Translations under genes and position numbers: made by a program
DNA from: Bacteroidota bacterium
GTDB lineage: Bacteria; Bacteroidota; Bacteroidia; Chitinophagales; Chitinophagaceae
DNA length: 53,201 nucleotides
Direction of reading: 5' to 3'
Assembly: GCA_013288445.1 (NCBI GenBank)
Contig: JABDBX010000005.1
Location: 1 to 53,201 of the forward strand
Notes under the pieces: generated by a model
What the model saw: only the letters and a program-made list of their open reading frames with translations
Told to the model about the DNA's origin: nothing
Database searches by the model: none
Shown: positions 32,813 through 41,317 of the stretch, in pieces
Position numbering within the stretch: position 1 is the stretch's first letter
How the letters are laid out: the number at the start of each line of letters is the position of its first letter

Positions 32813-33673
32813 TTACTGGCGGAAAAAGCCAGGACACTTTGTCTTCAAATACTCCCTTGGATTACCAAGTGAGCGGAAATAAATTGTTGCGGTAATATTT
32901 GCATACCAAAACCAGTCGTTCGACTTACTATCGCCGCGCTGGAAACCATAGCTTGGATTGTTATGATCCCATCCTATGACAGTATTACCACGATAAGACA
33001 TCTGGCGTGCAAGCTTGCCCTTGTATGCCTGCAGTGTATCTAAGTTAACGTATGATTTGCTGACGTCATCAAGATAATCTGTGTTTGTGTATCTGAACCC
33101 GATCTCGCCGGTAAGCATAATTGTTTTACCAATAAAAAACTTGAAGCCGCCACCAAACGGGAAGGCAACATTTACAAGGCTATATTGCTTGCGGTCGGGG
33201 TACATGGGAAGACCTTCGCCTTCTGTGCTCAGCGGACGAAGATAAACCTGGTCTCCATTATCATTCTGGGCATAAGGGTCGAAATAGAATACAGAGATCC
33301 CGCCGAATATATAAGGAGTGGCTTTGCGGCGAAGCACTTCAATAGGTAAAAAATTCACTTCAAGAGCGCCGTGCACTTCAAATAAATGCGTGGCAAAACT
33401 TAGGTTTCGTGCCTGATTAACGGGAATATTGCTAAGGCTATCTGCCGCAGTAAGATTTGTATAGGAAGCGCCCAGTCTCAGCCCTACGTGCGGGCTCATA
33501 AAATACTTGTAAACTATGCCTGCCATAGGCCGATAACCATCGGACGGGAATAACTTAGGCTGCAAGTCGCCGTAGTAATTTGCTACGCCCACAGTGATGC
33601 CTATTTCATGGTGTTCCTGTGCCTGTAAGCAAAGAGGTAGAAACAGAGCTAATGACAGTATAATTCGTTTCAA
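32813..33673 (-). CDS. Outer-membrane beta-barrel protein, DUF6089 family
   Basis: 286 residues. The signal peptide MKRIILSLALFLPLCLQAQ is followed by alternating amphipathic strands: HEIGITVGVANYYGDLQPKL, VYKYFMSPHVGLRLGASYTN, FEVHGALEVNFLPIEVLRRK, TPYIFGGISVFYFDP, FPFGGGFKFFIGKTIMLTGE. The GVANYYGDLQP opening and the PYIFGGISVFYFDP segment match DUF6089, a Bacteroidota outer-membrane family with a predicted eight-strand barrel. The last residues (GFFRQ) do not end in the classic aromatic BAM signal. Function unknown. It is divergent from tyrS with a 186-bp shared upstream region and has its own terminator. Confidence 0.82.
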   Translation of the reverse strand: MKRIILSLALFLPLCLQAQEHHEIGITVGVANYYGDLQPKLFPSDGYRPMAGIVYKYFMSPHVGLRLGASYTNLTAADSLSNIPVNQARNLSFATHLFEVHGALEVNFLPIEVLRRKATPYIFGGISVFYFDPYAQNDNGDQVYLRPLSTEGEGLPMYPDRKQYSLVNVAFPFGGGFKFFIGKTIMLTGEIGFRYTNTDYLDDVSKSYVNLDTLQAYKGKLARQMSYRGNTVIGWDHNNPSYGFQRGDSKSNDWFWYANITATIYFRSLGNPREYLKTKCPGFFRQ

Positions 33674-33859
33674 CGCTTAAATTTTTGTTAAGAAGTACCG
33701 AAAGATAAAAACATTTTTCGGAATAACGAAACAAATAAATGAGTAAAATATGAGAGTACAAAAAAAATGATGAAAAAGACTGCATTATGCAATAATAAAC
33801 AATATATACACAAGGCAAAAACGTTGCGTTATTTTTGCCTTAACAATAAAAAACACACA

Positions 33860-35137
33860 ATGAATTTAATTGCGGAATTAAGAGAAAGGAACCTATTGCA
33901 AGACATTATACCCGGCACCGAAGAACAATTAATAAAAGAAATGACCGCAGGCTATATAGGCTTTGACCCTACTGCCGATAGCCTGCATGTGGGCAACCTC
34001 GTACCCATAACACTGCTTATGCGCCTGCAACGCGCGGGCCATAAGCCCTACGCGCTTGTTGGCGGCGCCACCGGCATGATCGGCGACCCGTCAGGAAAGT
34101 CGCAGGAGCGCAACCTGCTGGATATGGAGAGCATCCAGCACAATTGCGATTGCATACGCAGACAGTTGGGCAAATTCATCGACTTCAACAGTTCCTCGCC
34201 CAATGCTGCCGTTATGGTGAATAACTACGACTGGTTTAAAAACTTTTCTTTTCTTGATTTCATACGCGACATAGGCAAGCACATCTCAGTAAACTACATG
34301 ATGGCTAAGGATTCTGTAAAGAACCGGTTAGAAACGGGCATGTCGTTTACAGAATTTTCTTACCAACTCATACAGGGCTTCGACTTCTTCTATTTATACA
34401 ACAACCACAAAGTGCTGATGCAAGTGGGCGGCGCAGACCAGTGGGGTAACATAGTTACCGGCACCGAGCTCATACGCAGGAAAGGCGGCGGCGATACCTT
34501 TGCTTTTACCTGCAAGCTCATTACCAAGAGCGATGGCAGCAAATTCGGCAAGTCCGAAAGCGGCAATGTATGGCTCGACAGGGAGCGTACTTCCCCGTAC
34601 CAGTTCTACCAGTTCTGGATGAAACTGCCGGATGCCGATGCCGCAAAAATGGCTCTTGTATTTTCTTTTAAGCCGGTAGATGAAATAAAGACATTGATAG
34701 TAGAACACGAAGCAGCGCCGCACCAGCGAAAGCTACAGAAGGCGCTTGCAGAAGAACTGACCATAATGGTACACAGCGAAGAAGACCTTTCCTTTGCAAA
34801 ACAGGCATCGGAAATTCTTTTCGGGCAATCGTCTATTGAGGTGTTACGCTCGCTGAATGAAAAGCAACTGCTGGAAGTAATGGATGGCGTGCCGCAGGTA
34901 ACAAGCACCAAAGCCTCGCTGGCTGAAGGCGCCGATCTTATTTCATTTCTTGCCGACAGTGGCGTATTCCCCTCAAAAGGAGAAGCAAAAAAAATGCTCC
35001 AAAATGGCGGCGTAAGCATCAATAAAGAAAAAGTGACGGGACTCGATTTTAAGCTCAGCGAAGGCCATCTGCTCAATGATAAATACATACTGGTACAAAA
35101 AGGAAAATCGAATTATACACTGGCAATATTTGGGTAG
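33860..35137 (+). CDS. tyrS: Tyrosyl-tRNA synthetase
   Basis: 425 residues from ATG 33860 (MNLIAELRERNLLQDIIPGT); the in-frame extension to 33767 is A/T-rich leader and is not part of the family. Class I signatures are present: the HIGH box as SLHVGNL (residues 41-47), the tyrosine/tRNA region YQLIQGFDFFYLY and GGADQWGNI, and the KMSKS loop as KFGKSESG near residue 234. The C-terminal S4-like RNA-binding domain begins near ISFLADSGVFPSKGEAKKML. The enzyme charges tRNA-Tyr in the cytoplasm. It precedes the Abi-type gene by 111 bp on the same strand. Confidence 0.96.
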   Translation: MNLIAELRERNLLQDIIPGTEEQLIKEMTAGYIGFDPTADSLHVGNLVPITLLMRLQRAGHKPYALVGGATGMIGDPSGKSQERNLLDMESIQHNCDCIRRQLGKFIDFNSSSPNAAVMVNNYDWFKNFSFLDFIRDIGKHISVNYMMAKDSVKNRLETGMSFTEFSYQLIQGFDFFYLYNNHKVLMQVGGADQWGNIVTGTELIRRKGGGDTFAFTCKLITKSDGSKFGKSESGNVWLDRERTSPYQFYQFWMKLPDADAAKMALVFSFKPVDEIKTLIVEHEAAPHQRKLQKALAEELTIMVHSEEDLSFAKQASEILFGQSSIEVLRSLNEKQLLEVMDGVPQVTSTKASLAEGADLISFLADSGVFPSKGEAKKMLQNGGVSINKEKVTGLDFKLSEGHLLNDKYILVQKGKSNYTLAIFG

Positions 35138-35163
35138 AATTTGGAAGAGTGGCTAAACAAAAA

Positions 35164-35226
35164 CCCGGTTTCATCACCAGCATCGAATATCTGGGAGAGG
35201 AAATACCGGGACTGCATAAATGCAGT
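35164..35226 (+). ncRNA. Candidate structured RNA / two-hairpin leader before the Abi-type gene
   Basis: CCCGGT..TTC at 35164-35172 can pair with GAA..ACCGGG at 35200-35210 (a two-base bulge), with an inner CCAG/CTGG pair at 35177-35180 and 35191-35194. A second hairpin, ACTGCA - TAAA - TGCAGT, follows at 35211-35226. The start codon of the HEPN gene is 23 bp further on. No T-tract follows, so these are not simple terminators of tyrS. The call as RNA rests on folding by eye alone. Confidence 0.4.
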
Positions 35227-35248
35227 ACAAAAGTACAAAATATAGTCA

Positions 35249-35899
35249 ATGAACAAGCAATATTTAGAAAAAGTATTTTCTTCCGAAAGAATGAGCAGGT
35301 ATTTCAACCATCATCCAGGAAATGAAACAATAGCAATAAAGCATTACCATGCTAATATTGCTCTTTCTGAAGCATTTTATCCGGTATTATCTGTTTTTGA
35401 AGTTGCATTACGCAACAGCTTGAACAGGGAACTCATTACTATGTTTAATACTCCCGATTGGCACGTACATATCCAGTCAACTCCTGGATTAAAGGATTTG
35501 AATAAAGAAATATCAACCGCACAACGTCAAATTACAAAAAGAGGGGAAAATACTACTGCTTCAAAAGTAGTAGCAGAATTAACTCTTGGTTTTTGGGTTC
35601 GTCTTTTTAACGTAGAATATGAACTCATACTATGGAAAGACCTCCGCCGTGCATTTCCATATATGCCTAAAATAGAAAGAAAAAGGAATCACATTTCAGC
35701 GCCTCTAAACAACATTCGTAATTTCAGGAACAGGGTATATCATAATGAGCCCATTGCATGGAATCTCAAATCTTTAGAAGATATTCACGCTGAGACAATT
35801 TTAGTATTGAGTTGGTTAAATAACCAACTTCCAGATTTCGTTAAAGCAAACGACCGTTTCGCAGAAACTATTAGTAAAATCAAAACAGAATTAATTTAA
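35249..35899 (+). CDS. Abi-type (AbiD/AbiF-like) HEPN protein, probable abortive-infection factor
   Basis: 216 residues, cytoplasmic, helical and basic. The opening YLEKVFSSERMSRYFNHH, the helix ALSEAFYPVLSVFEVALRNS with LNREL, and the C-terminal NIRNFRNRVYHNEPIAW are typical of Abi_2-like proteins. R160 and H165 in RNRVYH give the Rx4H motif of HEPN ribonucleases. Family members block phage growth by RNA cleavage or growth arrest when triggered. It follows tyrS in the same direction, but the 111-bp gap can fold into two hairpins and the gene is probably independently controlled. Downstream it converges with kdtA 28 bp away. No second defence gene is adjacent. Confidence 0.75.
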   Translation: MNKQYLEKVFSSERMSRYFNHHPGNETIAIKHYHANIALSEAFYPVLSVFEVALRNSLNRELITMFNTPDWHVHIQSTPGLKDLNKEISTAQRQITKRGENTTASKVVAELTLGFWVRLFNVEYELILWKDLRRAFPYMPKIERKRNHISAPLNNIRNFRNRVYHNEPIAWNLKSLEDIHAETILVLSWLNNQLPDFVKANDRFAETISKIKTELI

Positions 35900-35927
35900 G
35901 AACCGGCTCTACATAACATGATACACC

Positions 35928-37184
35928 TCAATCTAACCAGCACCCTGTTTTTATGCAATCCATAATTTTCCCTGTTGCTCCGGTATGTTGCTGCATAAAG
36001 GTTTTGAGCGCGACACTTTTTTCATTCCGGAATGGTGCATCAGTGATGAGTTTCTCGAGGATGGCGCTGCATTCTGCAGCATTCCCTACCGGGAATACAT
36101 ACCCAAGCGTTGCCAGTTCTTTAGCTTCTACAAACTTTTCATAAACAGGGCCGAAGATAACCGGCAGGCCAAATACTGCAGGCTCCAGTACATTATGTAT
36201 GCCCCCCTTCTGAAACCCTCCCCCGATGAACGCTATATCGCCATAGGCAAACAGGCGGGACAGCATACCGATATTGTTGATGATGAGTATTTGCCGCTCC
36301 TGGCCTGTGGTTTCCGCATCCAGGTCTGAGAATAGAACGGGTTCATTATTAAAAAGTTGTCGGATATGCTTTATGTGTGCTTCATCAATTTCGTGCGGTG
36401 CAATAATTAGCTTCCAGTTTGCGGGAAGCAGTGGCAGGCATTCCTTCAGCACATCTTCATCTCCTGGCCATGTGCTACCGGCAATAAGTATTTTATTGTC
36501 GCCTTTAAATCTTTCTATTGCAGGTATAGCGCTTGCATTCCGGGCAATGGTCGCTACCCTATCAAACCGCGTATCTCCCGAAACGATCACATTTTTATCA
36601 AACCCTATTATAGCAATTAATTGTTTGGAAATTTCATCTTGCAAGAAAAAGAAGGTGAAACATTTAAGCATATTACGGAACAGACCGCCATACCACTTAA
36701 AGAAGACCTGGCCATCCCGGAATGCCCCGGAAACAAGGAACACCGGAATGTTGCAGCGTTTCAACTGCCGGAGATAATGATACCAGAATTCGTACTTCAC
36801 AAAAAGGACAATTGACGGCTGTGTCAATTCCACAAATTGCCGCGCGTTCCGCTTGCTGTCCATTGGCAGGTAAAAGATATAGTCAACAATATCTTTTGCT
36901 TTACAAGCTTCGTAACCTGATGGTGAAAAGAAAGTAACTATTGTTTTGTATGCCGGGTATTGTTGTTTCAGCGCTTCCAACAGGGGTTTTGCCTGCTCAA
37001 ATTCCCCTAATGACGAGCAGTGTATCCAAATCCGCTTTTCACTGGTTTTTAAAGTATTAGCAATGTGCTGCTGCCAGTCCTTTCTTCCCGCTACCCACTT
37101 ACGCGCCTTGTCATTAAACAGGGCATATATCCTGATGGCATAGGAATAGAGGTAAAGTGCAAGATTGTAGGCTAATAATTGCAT
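35928..37184 (-). CDS. kdtA: 3-deoxy-D-manno-octulosonic acid (Kdo) transferase
   Basis: 418 residues. The N-terminal hydrophobic anchor (LLAYNLALYLYSYAIRIYAL) is followed by the GT-B fold: IWIHCSSLGEFEQAKPLLEA, FFSPSGYEACKAKDIVDYIF, SIVLFVKYEFWYHYLRQLKR and VSGDTRFDRVATIA. The nucleotide-sugar domain carries IAGSTWPGDEDVL, IGGGFQKGGIHNVLEPAVFG and LPVIFGPVYEKFVEAKEL. These are standard WaaA/KdtA motifs. The enzyme adds Kdo from CMP-Kdo to lipid IVA on the inner face of the cytoplasmic membrane, an essential step in lipopolysaccharide core synthesis. It is the last gene of the darB-darA-kdtA set, 19 bp after darA. Confidence 0.92.
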   Translation of the reverse strand: MQLLAYNLALYLYSYAIRIYALFNDKARKWVAGRKDWQQHIANTLKTSEKRIWIHCSSLGEFEQAKPLLEALKQQYPAYKTIVTFFSPSGYEACKAKDIVDYIFYLPMDSKRNARQFVELTQPSIVLFVKYEFWYHYLRQLKRCNIPVFLVSGAFRDGQVFFKWYGGLFRNMLKCFTFFFLQDEISKQLIAIIGFDKNVIVSGDTRFDRVATIARNASAIPAIERFKGDNKILIAGSTWPGDEDVLKECLPLLPANWKLIIAPHEIDEAHIKHIRQLFNNEPVLFSDLDAETTGQERQILIINNIGMLSRLFAYGDIAFIGGGFQKGGIHNVLEPAVFGLPVIFGPVYEKFVEAKELATLGYVFPVGNAAECSAILEKLITDAPFRNEKSVALKTFMQQHTGATGKIMDCIKTGCWLD

Positions 37185-37203
37185 ATACTGCGTTTAAAAC
37201 TGG

Positions 37204-38130
37204 TCAGATACGCCCCTTTTCATACTGAAGATGCCTGAAGTAGTCCACATCTTTTTGCAGCGTATGCCGTTTCATCACCCGTTTCAGCAATGCCGTGAAG
37301 GAAGAGAACGGAGACAAAATAAAAATGGCCACCAAAAGCAGGTTCTTAAACATCATTACCCTTTTTGCTCGTTCGGGATCGCCAGGGCCGCCTTTTTCGC
37401 GGATGAACTTAGCCCAGAACCTGAAATTCTTAATGCCCCGCTGCTCCAGTATCACCAGGCCGGGATTAAGCATTACCGCCCCTTGAAAAAGCAATTCCCT
37501 GTGCAGGTCTATCAGATTATTTTCCTGAAAATGCTTATAAATAATAAAGCCAAAACGCCGGGCGCCGGCTATATCCACATCTTGCACACCGGCAGCGGGA
37601 AGCATACCCGACGCCGCCTTCTGCCCTTTGAACGACCAACGGATAACCGTTAAAAGAGAAATAAGGTTAGTATTACTGTCGGAAAGTACGATGTTACCTA
37701 CCAGGTGGGCATTCACCCCACTGAGATAGCCTTTAACCTTCTCCTGGGCATGTAGCCACATATTGCGGCAGCCAACTACGGTAACGACAGGTTTATCCTT
37801 GAAAATACGGATAAATTCACTTTGTAGAAAAGCAGTTGTGGGCTGGGAAGGATTAAGGAACCACGGCTGGTAACCAAAAATGATGAGGTCGTATTCCTTC
37901 TTAAAAATATCGGCGGGCAGCGGTTTAATAGCTGCCGGCAGGTGCTCCACGGTTTCGGGCATAGCATCAAAAAACTGCAATGCCGTCCAGGGAAAGGGAA
38001 ACGGTTTTACCGGCTCTATTACAGCGTAGTCAATATCCACCTTATCAGCAATGCCTGATGTGATGCTGTCTAATATTTGCCGTAGCTGTCCTGTTTGGGT
38101 AAAATAAAGCACCAGTATCCGTGGCCTCAT
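37204..38130 (-). CDS. darA: DarA-type dialkylresorcinol condensing enzyme
   Basis: 308 residues from ATG 38130-38128 (MRPRILVLYFTQTGQLRQIL); the 19 codons upstream in the same frame overlap darB and are probably not translated. Family features are the flavodoxin-like start LVLYFTQTGQ, PFPFPWTALQFFDAMPETVE, FGYQPWFLNPSQPTTAFLQS and GCRNMWLHAQEKVKGYL. In characterised clusters DarA works with DarB to join two fatty-acid-derived chains into a cyclohexanedione that becomes a 2,5-dialkylresorcinol, the head group of flexirubin-type pigments and a signalling molecule. Here no aromatase, arylpolyene or acyltransferase genes accompany it. It lies 13 bp after darB and 19 bp before kdtA. Confidence 0.85.
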   Translation of the reverse strand: MRPRILVLYFTQTGQLRQILDSITSGIADKVDIDYAVIEPVKPFPFPWTALQFFDAMPETVEHLPAAIKPLPADIFKKEYDLIIFGYQPWFLNPSQPTTAFLQSEFIRIFKDKPVVTVVGCRNMWLHAQEKVKGYLSGVNAHLVGNIVLSDSNTNLISLLTVIRWSFKGQKAASGMLPAAGVQDVDIAGARRFGFIIYKHFQENNLIDLHRELLFQGAVMLNPGLVILEQRGIKNFRFWAKFIREKGGPGDPERAKRVMMFKNLLLVAIFILSPFSSFTALLKRVMKRHTLQKDVDYFRHLQYEKGRI

Positions 38131-38143
38131 TGATATAGAAAGA

Positions 38144-39307
38144 TTAAACCACCGCAAGATACATATAAGTGTAAGTAAAACGCGCACTTTCTGGCACCAT
38201 TACCAGCAGCCGGTCACCTTTTTTCAGCCTGCCGCTGTGAAACAACTCCTCTAGCATAAGATAGGGCGATGCACTACCTACATTGCCTACGCGCGTAAGG
38301 TTATAAAACCATTTGTCGGCAGGAATATCCATCCCTATGCCATGCATATATTCCATCATCTCCTTTTTGAAATATTCGCTGGACATGTGTGGCAGATAAT
38401 AATCAACATCAGCAGCGGTTAGATTATGCTTTCCCATCAGTTCGCGAAGAAAATCTCCGCCCTTTTTTATGATATGCTCGCCCAGCAACCGGGTATCCTG
38501 CTTCAGCGCAAAAACACTTTTGTCGCCCCATTCTGCTATATCCATATCATTCCAACCTATAAGGGAGCCATCCTCCTCTTTTACTGCGCCTGCATACATG
38601 CAGGTTTCCAGTTCGTTCGCGAAGGAGGTTATCTCAATCCATTCTATTTTCAGCGATAATCCATTTTCTGAAGGCTTATTTTGCAATAAGGCAGCCCCAG
38701 CGCCATCACTGAGCATCCACCGCAGGAAATCTTTTTCAAATGCTAAGTAAGGATCTTTGTCCAGGTTTTTCCAACTATCCGCCTCGGCCTGGTAGCGCGA
38801 TGCCAGCGCCCATGCCGAAAACCGCTCCGACCCACAGGCCACAGCCGTACCGGCCTCACCAGCAGCCACGGTCATACACGCATATTTCAGCGCCTGCATA
38901 CTGCTGCAGCATGACCCTGAAGCCGAAACGATCTCCACATTACTTATACCTAGCTCACCATGCACCATTGAGGCGTGAGAGGGAAGTATTTGTTCGGGAG
39001 AAGATGTGCCGGTGGCCAATACCTGGAGATCGCTAATTGGCAACCGATCATCAAATAGCCCTTTAATGGCCGTAGCCGCTAATTGCTGGTTTGTATGTGT
39101 GCGTTTGCCGTCCTTTATAGCGTAAAATCGTGTCTTTATGCCGTTATTCCGCAACACTATTGACCGGGCACGCGATGGTTTTCCATTGACCATGCCCAGC
39201 ACCGCTTCCATCTCCTCGTTAGAGACCGGCGCATTTGGCAGATATTTCGAAAGCCTTGTGATATAAACTGGATTCACTAATAAATTTTTGGGTTGTAAAA
39301 ATAACAT
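38144..39307 (-). CDS. darB: DarB-type beta-ketoacyl-ACP synthase (KAS III-like)
   Basis: 387 residues with thiolase fold. The catalytic triad is visible: Cys in SASGSCCSSMQAL (C133, possibly C134), His in DYYLPHMSSEYFKK and Asn in NLTRVGNVGSASPYLMLEEL. The segment MLSDGAGAALLQ is typical of the family. The N-terminal region (VYITRLSKYLPNAPVSNEEM) matches the DarB subgroup. DarB condenses an activated acyl chain and supplies the partner for DarA. It is the first gene of the operon. Its upstream region (163 bp) is shared with the divergent blaI gene and contains three tandem BlaI-type operators, so its promoter might be affected by that repressor. Confidence 0.88.
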   Translation of the reverse strand: MLFLQPKNLLVNPVYITRLSKYLPNAPVSNEEMEAVLGMVNGKPSRARSIVLRNNGIKTRFYAIKDGKRTHTNQQLAATAIKGLFDDRLPISDLQVLATGTSSPEQILPSHASMVHGELGISNVEIVSASGSCCSSMQALKYACMTVAAGEAGTAVACGSERFSAWALASRYQAEADSWKNLDKDPYLAFEKDFLRWMLSDGAGAALLQNKPSENGLSLKIEWIEITSFANELETCMYAGAVKEEDGSLIGWNDMDIAEWGDKSVFALKQDTRLLGEHIIKKGGDFLRELMGKHNLTAADVDYYLPHMSSEYFKKEMMEYMHGIGMDIPADKWFYNLTRVGNVGSASPYLMLEELFHSGRLKKGDRLLVMVPESARFTYTYMYLAVV

Positions 39308-39404
39308 AAATCAGGCGCTTTGCGACTACAGTATGTTTTAATAGTATATGGTCTTTATACTTACGCTATAAAAATTGTTCCAACTGTTGTTTTGCAGCGT
39401 ATTA

Positions 39405-39458
39405 ACTAAATATTTAGTTTTAAAACTAAAACATTAGTACATTTACTAAAAATATAGT
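39405..39458. promoter_or_regulatory. Three tandem BlaI-type operators, 20-bp period
   Basis: Three 14-bp dyads start at 39405 (ACTAAATATTTAGT, perfect), 39425 (ACTAAAACATTAGT) and 39445 (ACTAAAAATATAGT), each exactly 20 bp after the last. The junction of the first two also forms an 18-bp perfect palindrome, TTTAGTTTTAAAACTAAA, at 39413-39430. BlaI/MecI repressors are known to bind short dyads. The 20-bp step places dimers on nearly the same DNA face. The array ends 12 bp before the blaI start. Confidence 0.8.
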
Positions 39459-39470
39459 TAAACTAGTCTT

Positions 39471-39851
39471 ATGAAGTCAATATTTAAGCCACTCACAAAA
39501 GCCGAAGAAGAAATAATGCAGGTTCTATGGAAGCTCGAAAAAGCATTTGTAAAACACGTAGTGGATGAATTGCCAGACCCTAAGCCGCACTACAATACGG
39601 TAAGCACCATTATAAAAATTCTTGCGGATAAAGGGTTTGTGGCCCATGAGTCTTTTGGAAAATCGAATCGATACTACCCGCTGGTGAGGAAAGAAGACTA
39701 CACAAAACGGTCAATGAAACAATTTGTGAAAGGATATTTTGAAGGGTCCTATACCAATATGTTTTCGTTTTTTGCAAAAGAAAAAGACATAAGCATCGAG
39801 GACCTGGAAAGCATACTGAAAGAATTGAAAAGCAATAATCCTAAAAAATGA
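39471..39851 (+). CDS. blaI: BlaI/MecI/CopY-type repressor of the M56-TlpA operon
   Basis: 126 residues. The winged helix reads LTKAEEEIMQVLWKLEKAFV, KHVVDELPDPKPHYNTVSTI, IKILADKGFVAHESFGKSNR and YYPLVRKEDY, followed by the dimerisation helices MKQFVKGYFEGSYTNMFSFF and DISIEDLESILKELK. In the known systems the repressor blocks its own operon until the partner M56 membrane metalloprotease, sensing a cell-envelope signal, leads to its cleavage. Its stop codon overlaps the start of the M56 gene (ATGA), so the two are translationally coupled. Three dyads of the expected kind lie immediately upstream. The symbol is given for the family only; a link to beta-lactams is not shown by any gene here. 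Confidence 0.88.
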   Translation: MKSIFKPLTKAEEEIMQVLWKLEKAFVKHVVDELPDPKPHYNTVSTIIKILADKGFVAHESFGKSNRYYPLVRKEDYTKRSMKQFVKGYFEGSYTNMFSFFAKEKDISIEDLESILKELKSNNPKK

Positions 39852-41317
39852 CCTCTATGCTTTACTTATCTCAGATAACCGCCTATTCAGCTTTGCTATA
39901 TGCTGTGTACTTATTCGTGCTAAAGAACAAAGCGTCCAACAACTGGAACAGAATGTATTTATTAATGTGTGCGGCACTACCGGTGATCATACCTTTTATA
40001 AAAATTGCCGGGGTGAGGCGTTCTCTGCCAATTAGCCCATCTGTAATAAACATTTCATTGCCACAGGTAACCATATTTTCGCAACGACAGGCGGTGACCA
40101 CCCAGCCTATAAACTGGAGCAATATTATTTTGATTTCTTACTTATTGGTATCCGCAGCCATTTTGATAGTGACATTGTTGCAGTTTATTTCTTTCCGGCG
40201 GTTCGTTCGGCGAAACAAAAATGAAATGGTGGATGGAGTAAAAGTTATGATTGGCACAAAAGCCGGGCCGGGTAGTTTCGGGAACTGTATATTTCTACCT
40301 GACAAAACAATTGACCCGGTAATTTTTGAGCACGAGCTTGCGCACATCAAATTGAAGCATAGTGCAGACGTTGTATTTATACGCCTAATGCAAATTGCAT
40401 TTTGGCCAAATGCAATACTATATGCAATAGGACGGGAACTGAAAATAGTTCATGAATTTCAGGCAGATGCTTATGCCGTAAAAAACAAAGACGCCTATGT
40501 AAACACCTTGCTAAATGGGGCATTCAACACCAACAGATTTGCTTTGTCCCACACCTTCTTTTACCACGCATTGAAACGAAGGATAATGATGTTGCGAAAC
40601 GATCCAATGAATAGCCAAAAATTGCGAATTGCCATCATGAAAACCTGTTCATGTGCCATCTTGCTACTTGCAGGCGTAGTGTATATCCAAAGCTGCAAAC
40701 AACCCGACAAGCCGATGGCTGATAATATAATATTCGTTTTCAAGCCCGTAGCCGATTCAAACGATTGCAAAGTTGTAGCGGAGCGATGTGATCTTCCGAA
40801 ACCTGTCGTTTATAAACGTACCACCTATGACAAATGGCCACCAAAAGATCCTTCCAACATTGCCGAGGTGCCCTGCGAATCGCACGATGAGAAAGACCTG
40901 GAAGCGGTGAGCTATTGCGAATATACATTTTACCATGACACAACTATGGCCAATGGAAAAGTTGTTGTCAATAAACGTAAACTTTACCATTTAGTAAAGT
41001 CACTTGACAAAGCGCCCAAACCAACTATTGATATTGGAAAATTCTTACACGACAACCTGGCCTATCCCGAGGCTGCACTGAAGAAGAATATAGAAGGCAG
41101 AGTGAAGGTCAGACTGGTAGTTGACTATAAGGGCAAGATATGGCCGGCGGAAATTTTGGAATCACCTGATTCTTCATTGTCTGCGGAGGCGCTGAGGGTG
41201 ATAAAGAAGATGCCCAAATGGGAGCCGGGAAAACGTGATGGCGAAGACGTTTCCGTTTTCTATACCTTGCCAATATTATTTGTACTCGGCACCAATTCTG
41301 AAACACTAAATAGATGA
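39848..41317 (+). CDS. BlaR1-like M56 metalloprotease with C-terminal TonB domain
   Basis: 489 residues. Four transmembrane segments are suggested: near residues 5-25, 33-53 (MYLLMCAALPVIIPFIKIAG), 91-116 (IILISYLLVSAAILIVTLLQ) and about 262-280 (CSCAILLLAGVVYIQSC). The zinc motif H162ELAH166 in FEHELAHIKLKHSADVVFIR and a downstream HEFQADAYAV match peptidase M56. After the last membrane segment comes a periplasmic stretch and a TonB C-terminal domain (LAYPEAALKKNIEGRVKVRL...PAEILESPDSSLSAEALRVI...PKWEPGKRDG). M56 proteins cleave or signal to BlaI-type repressors; the TonB-like tail may contact outer-membrane or peptidoglycan partners. Start and stop overlap both neighbours by 4 bp. Confidence 0.9.
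   Translation: MTSMLYLSQITAYSALLYAVYLFVLKNKASNNWNRMYLLMCAALPVIIPFIKIAGVRRSLPISPSVINISLPQVTIFSQRQAVTTQPINWSNIILISYLLVSAAILIVTLLQFISFRRFVRRNKNEMVDGVKVMIGTKAGPGSFGNCIFLPDKTIDPVIFEHELAHIKLKHSADVVFIRLMQIAFWPNAILYAIGRELKIVHEFQADAYAVKNKDAYVNTLLNGAFNTNRFALSHTFFYHALKRRIMMLRNDPMNSQKLRIAIMKTCSCAILLLAGVVYIQSCKQPDKPMADNIIFVFKPVADSNDCKVVAERCDLPKPVVYKRTTYDKWPPKDPSNIAEVPCESHDEKDLEAVSYCEYTFYHDTTMANGKVVVNKRKLYHLVKSLDKAPKPTIDIGKFLHDNLAYPEAALKKNIEGRVKVRLVVDYKGKIWPAEILESPDSSLSAEALRVIKKMPKWEPGKRDGEDVSVFYTLPILFVLGTNSETLNR

Noticed and set aside
35148-35226. tRNA-like start (GGAAGAGTGGCT) in front of the Abi gene
   Set aside because: No acceptor stem, anticodon arm or T-arm can be closed; the hairpins present do not follow a cloverleaf.
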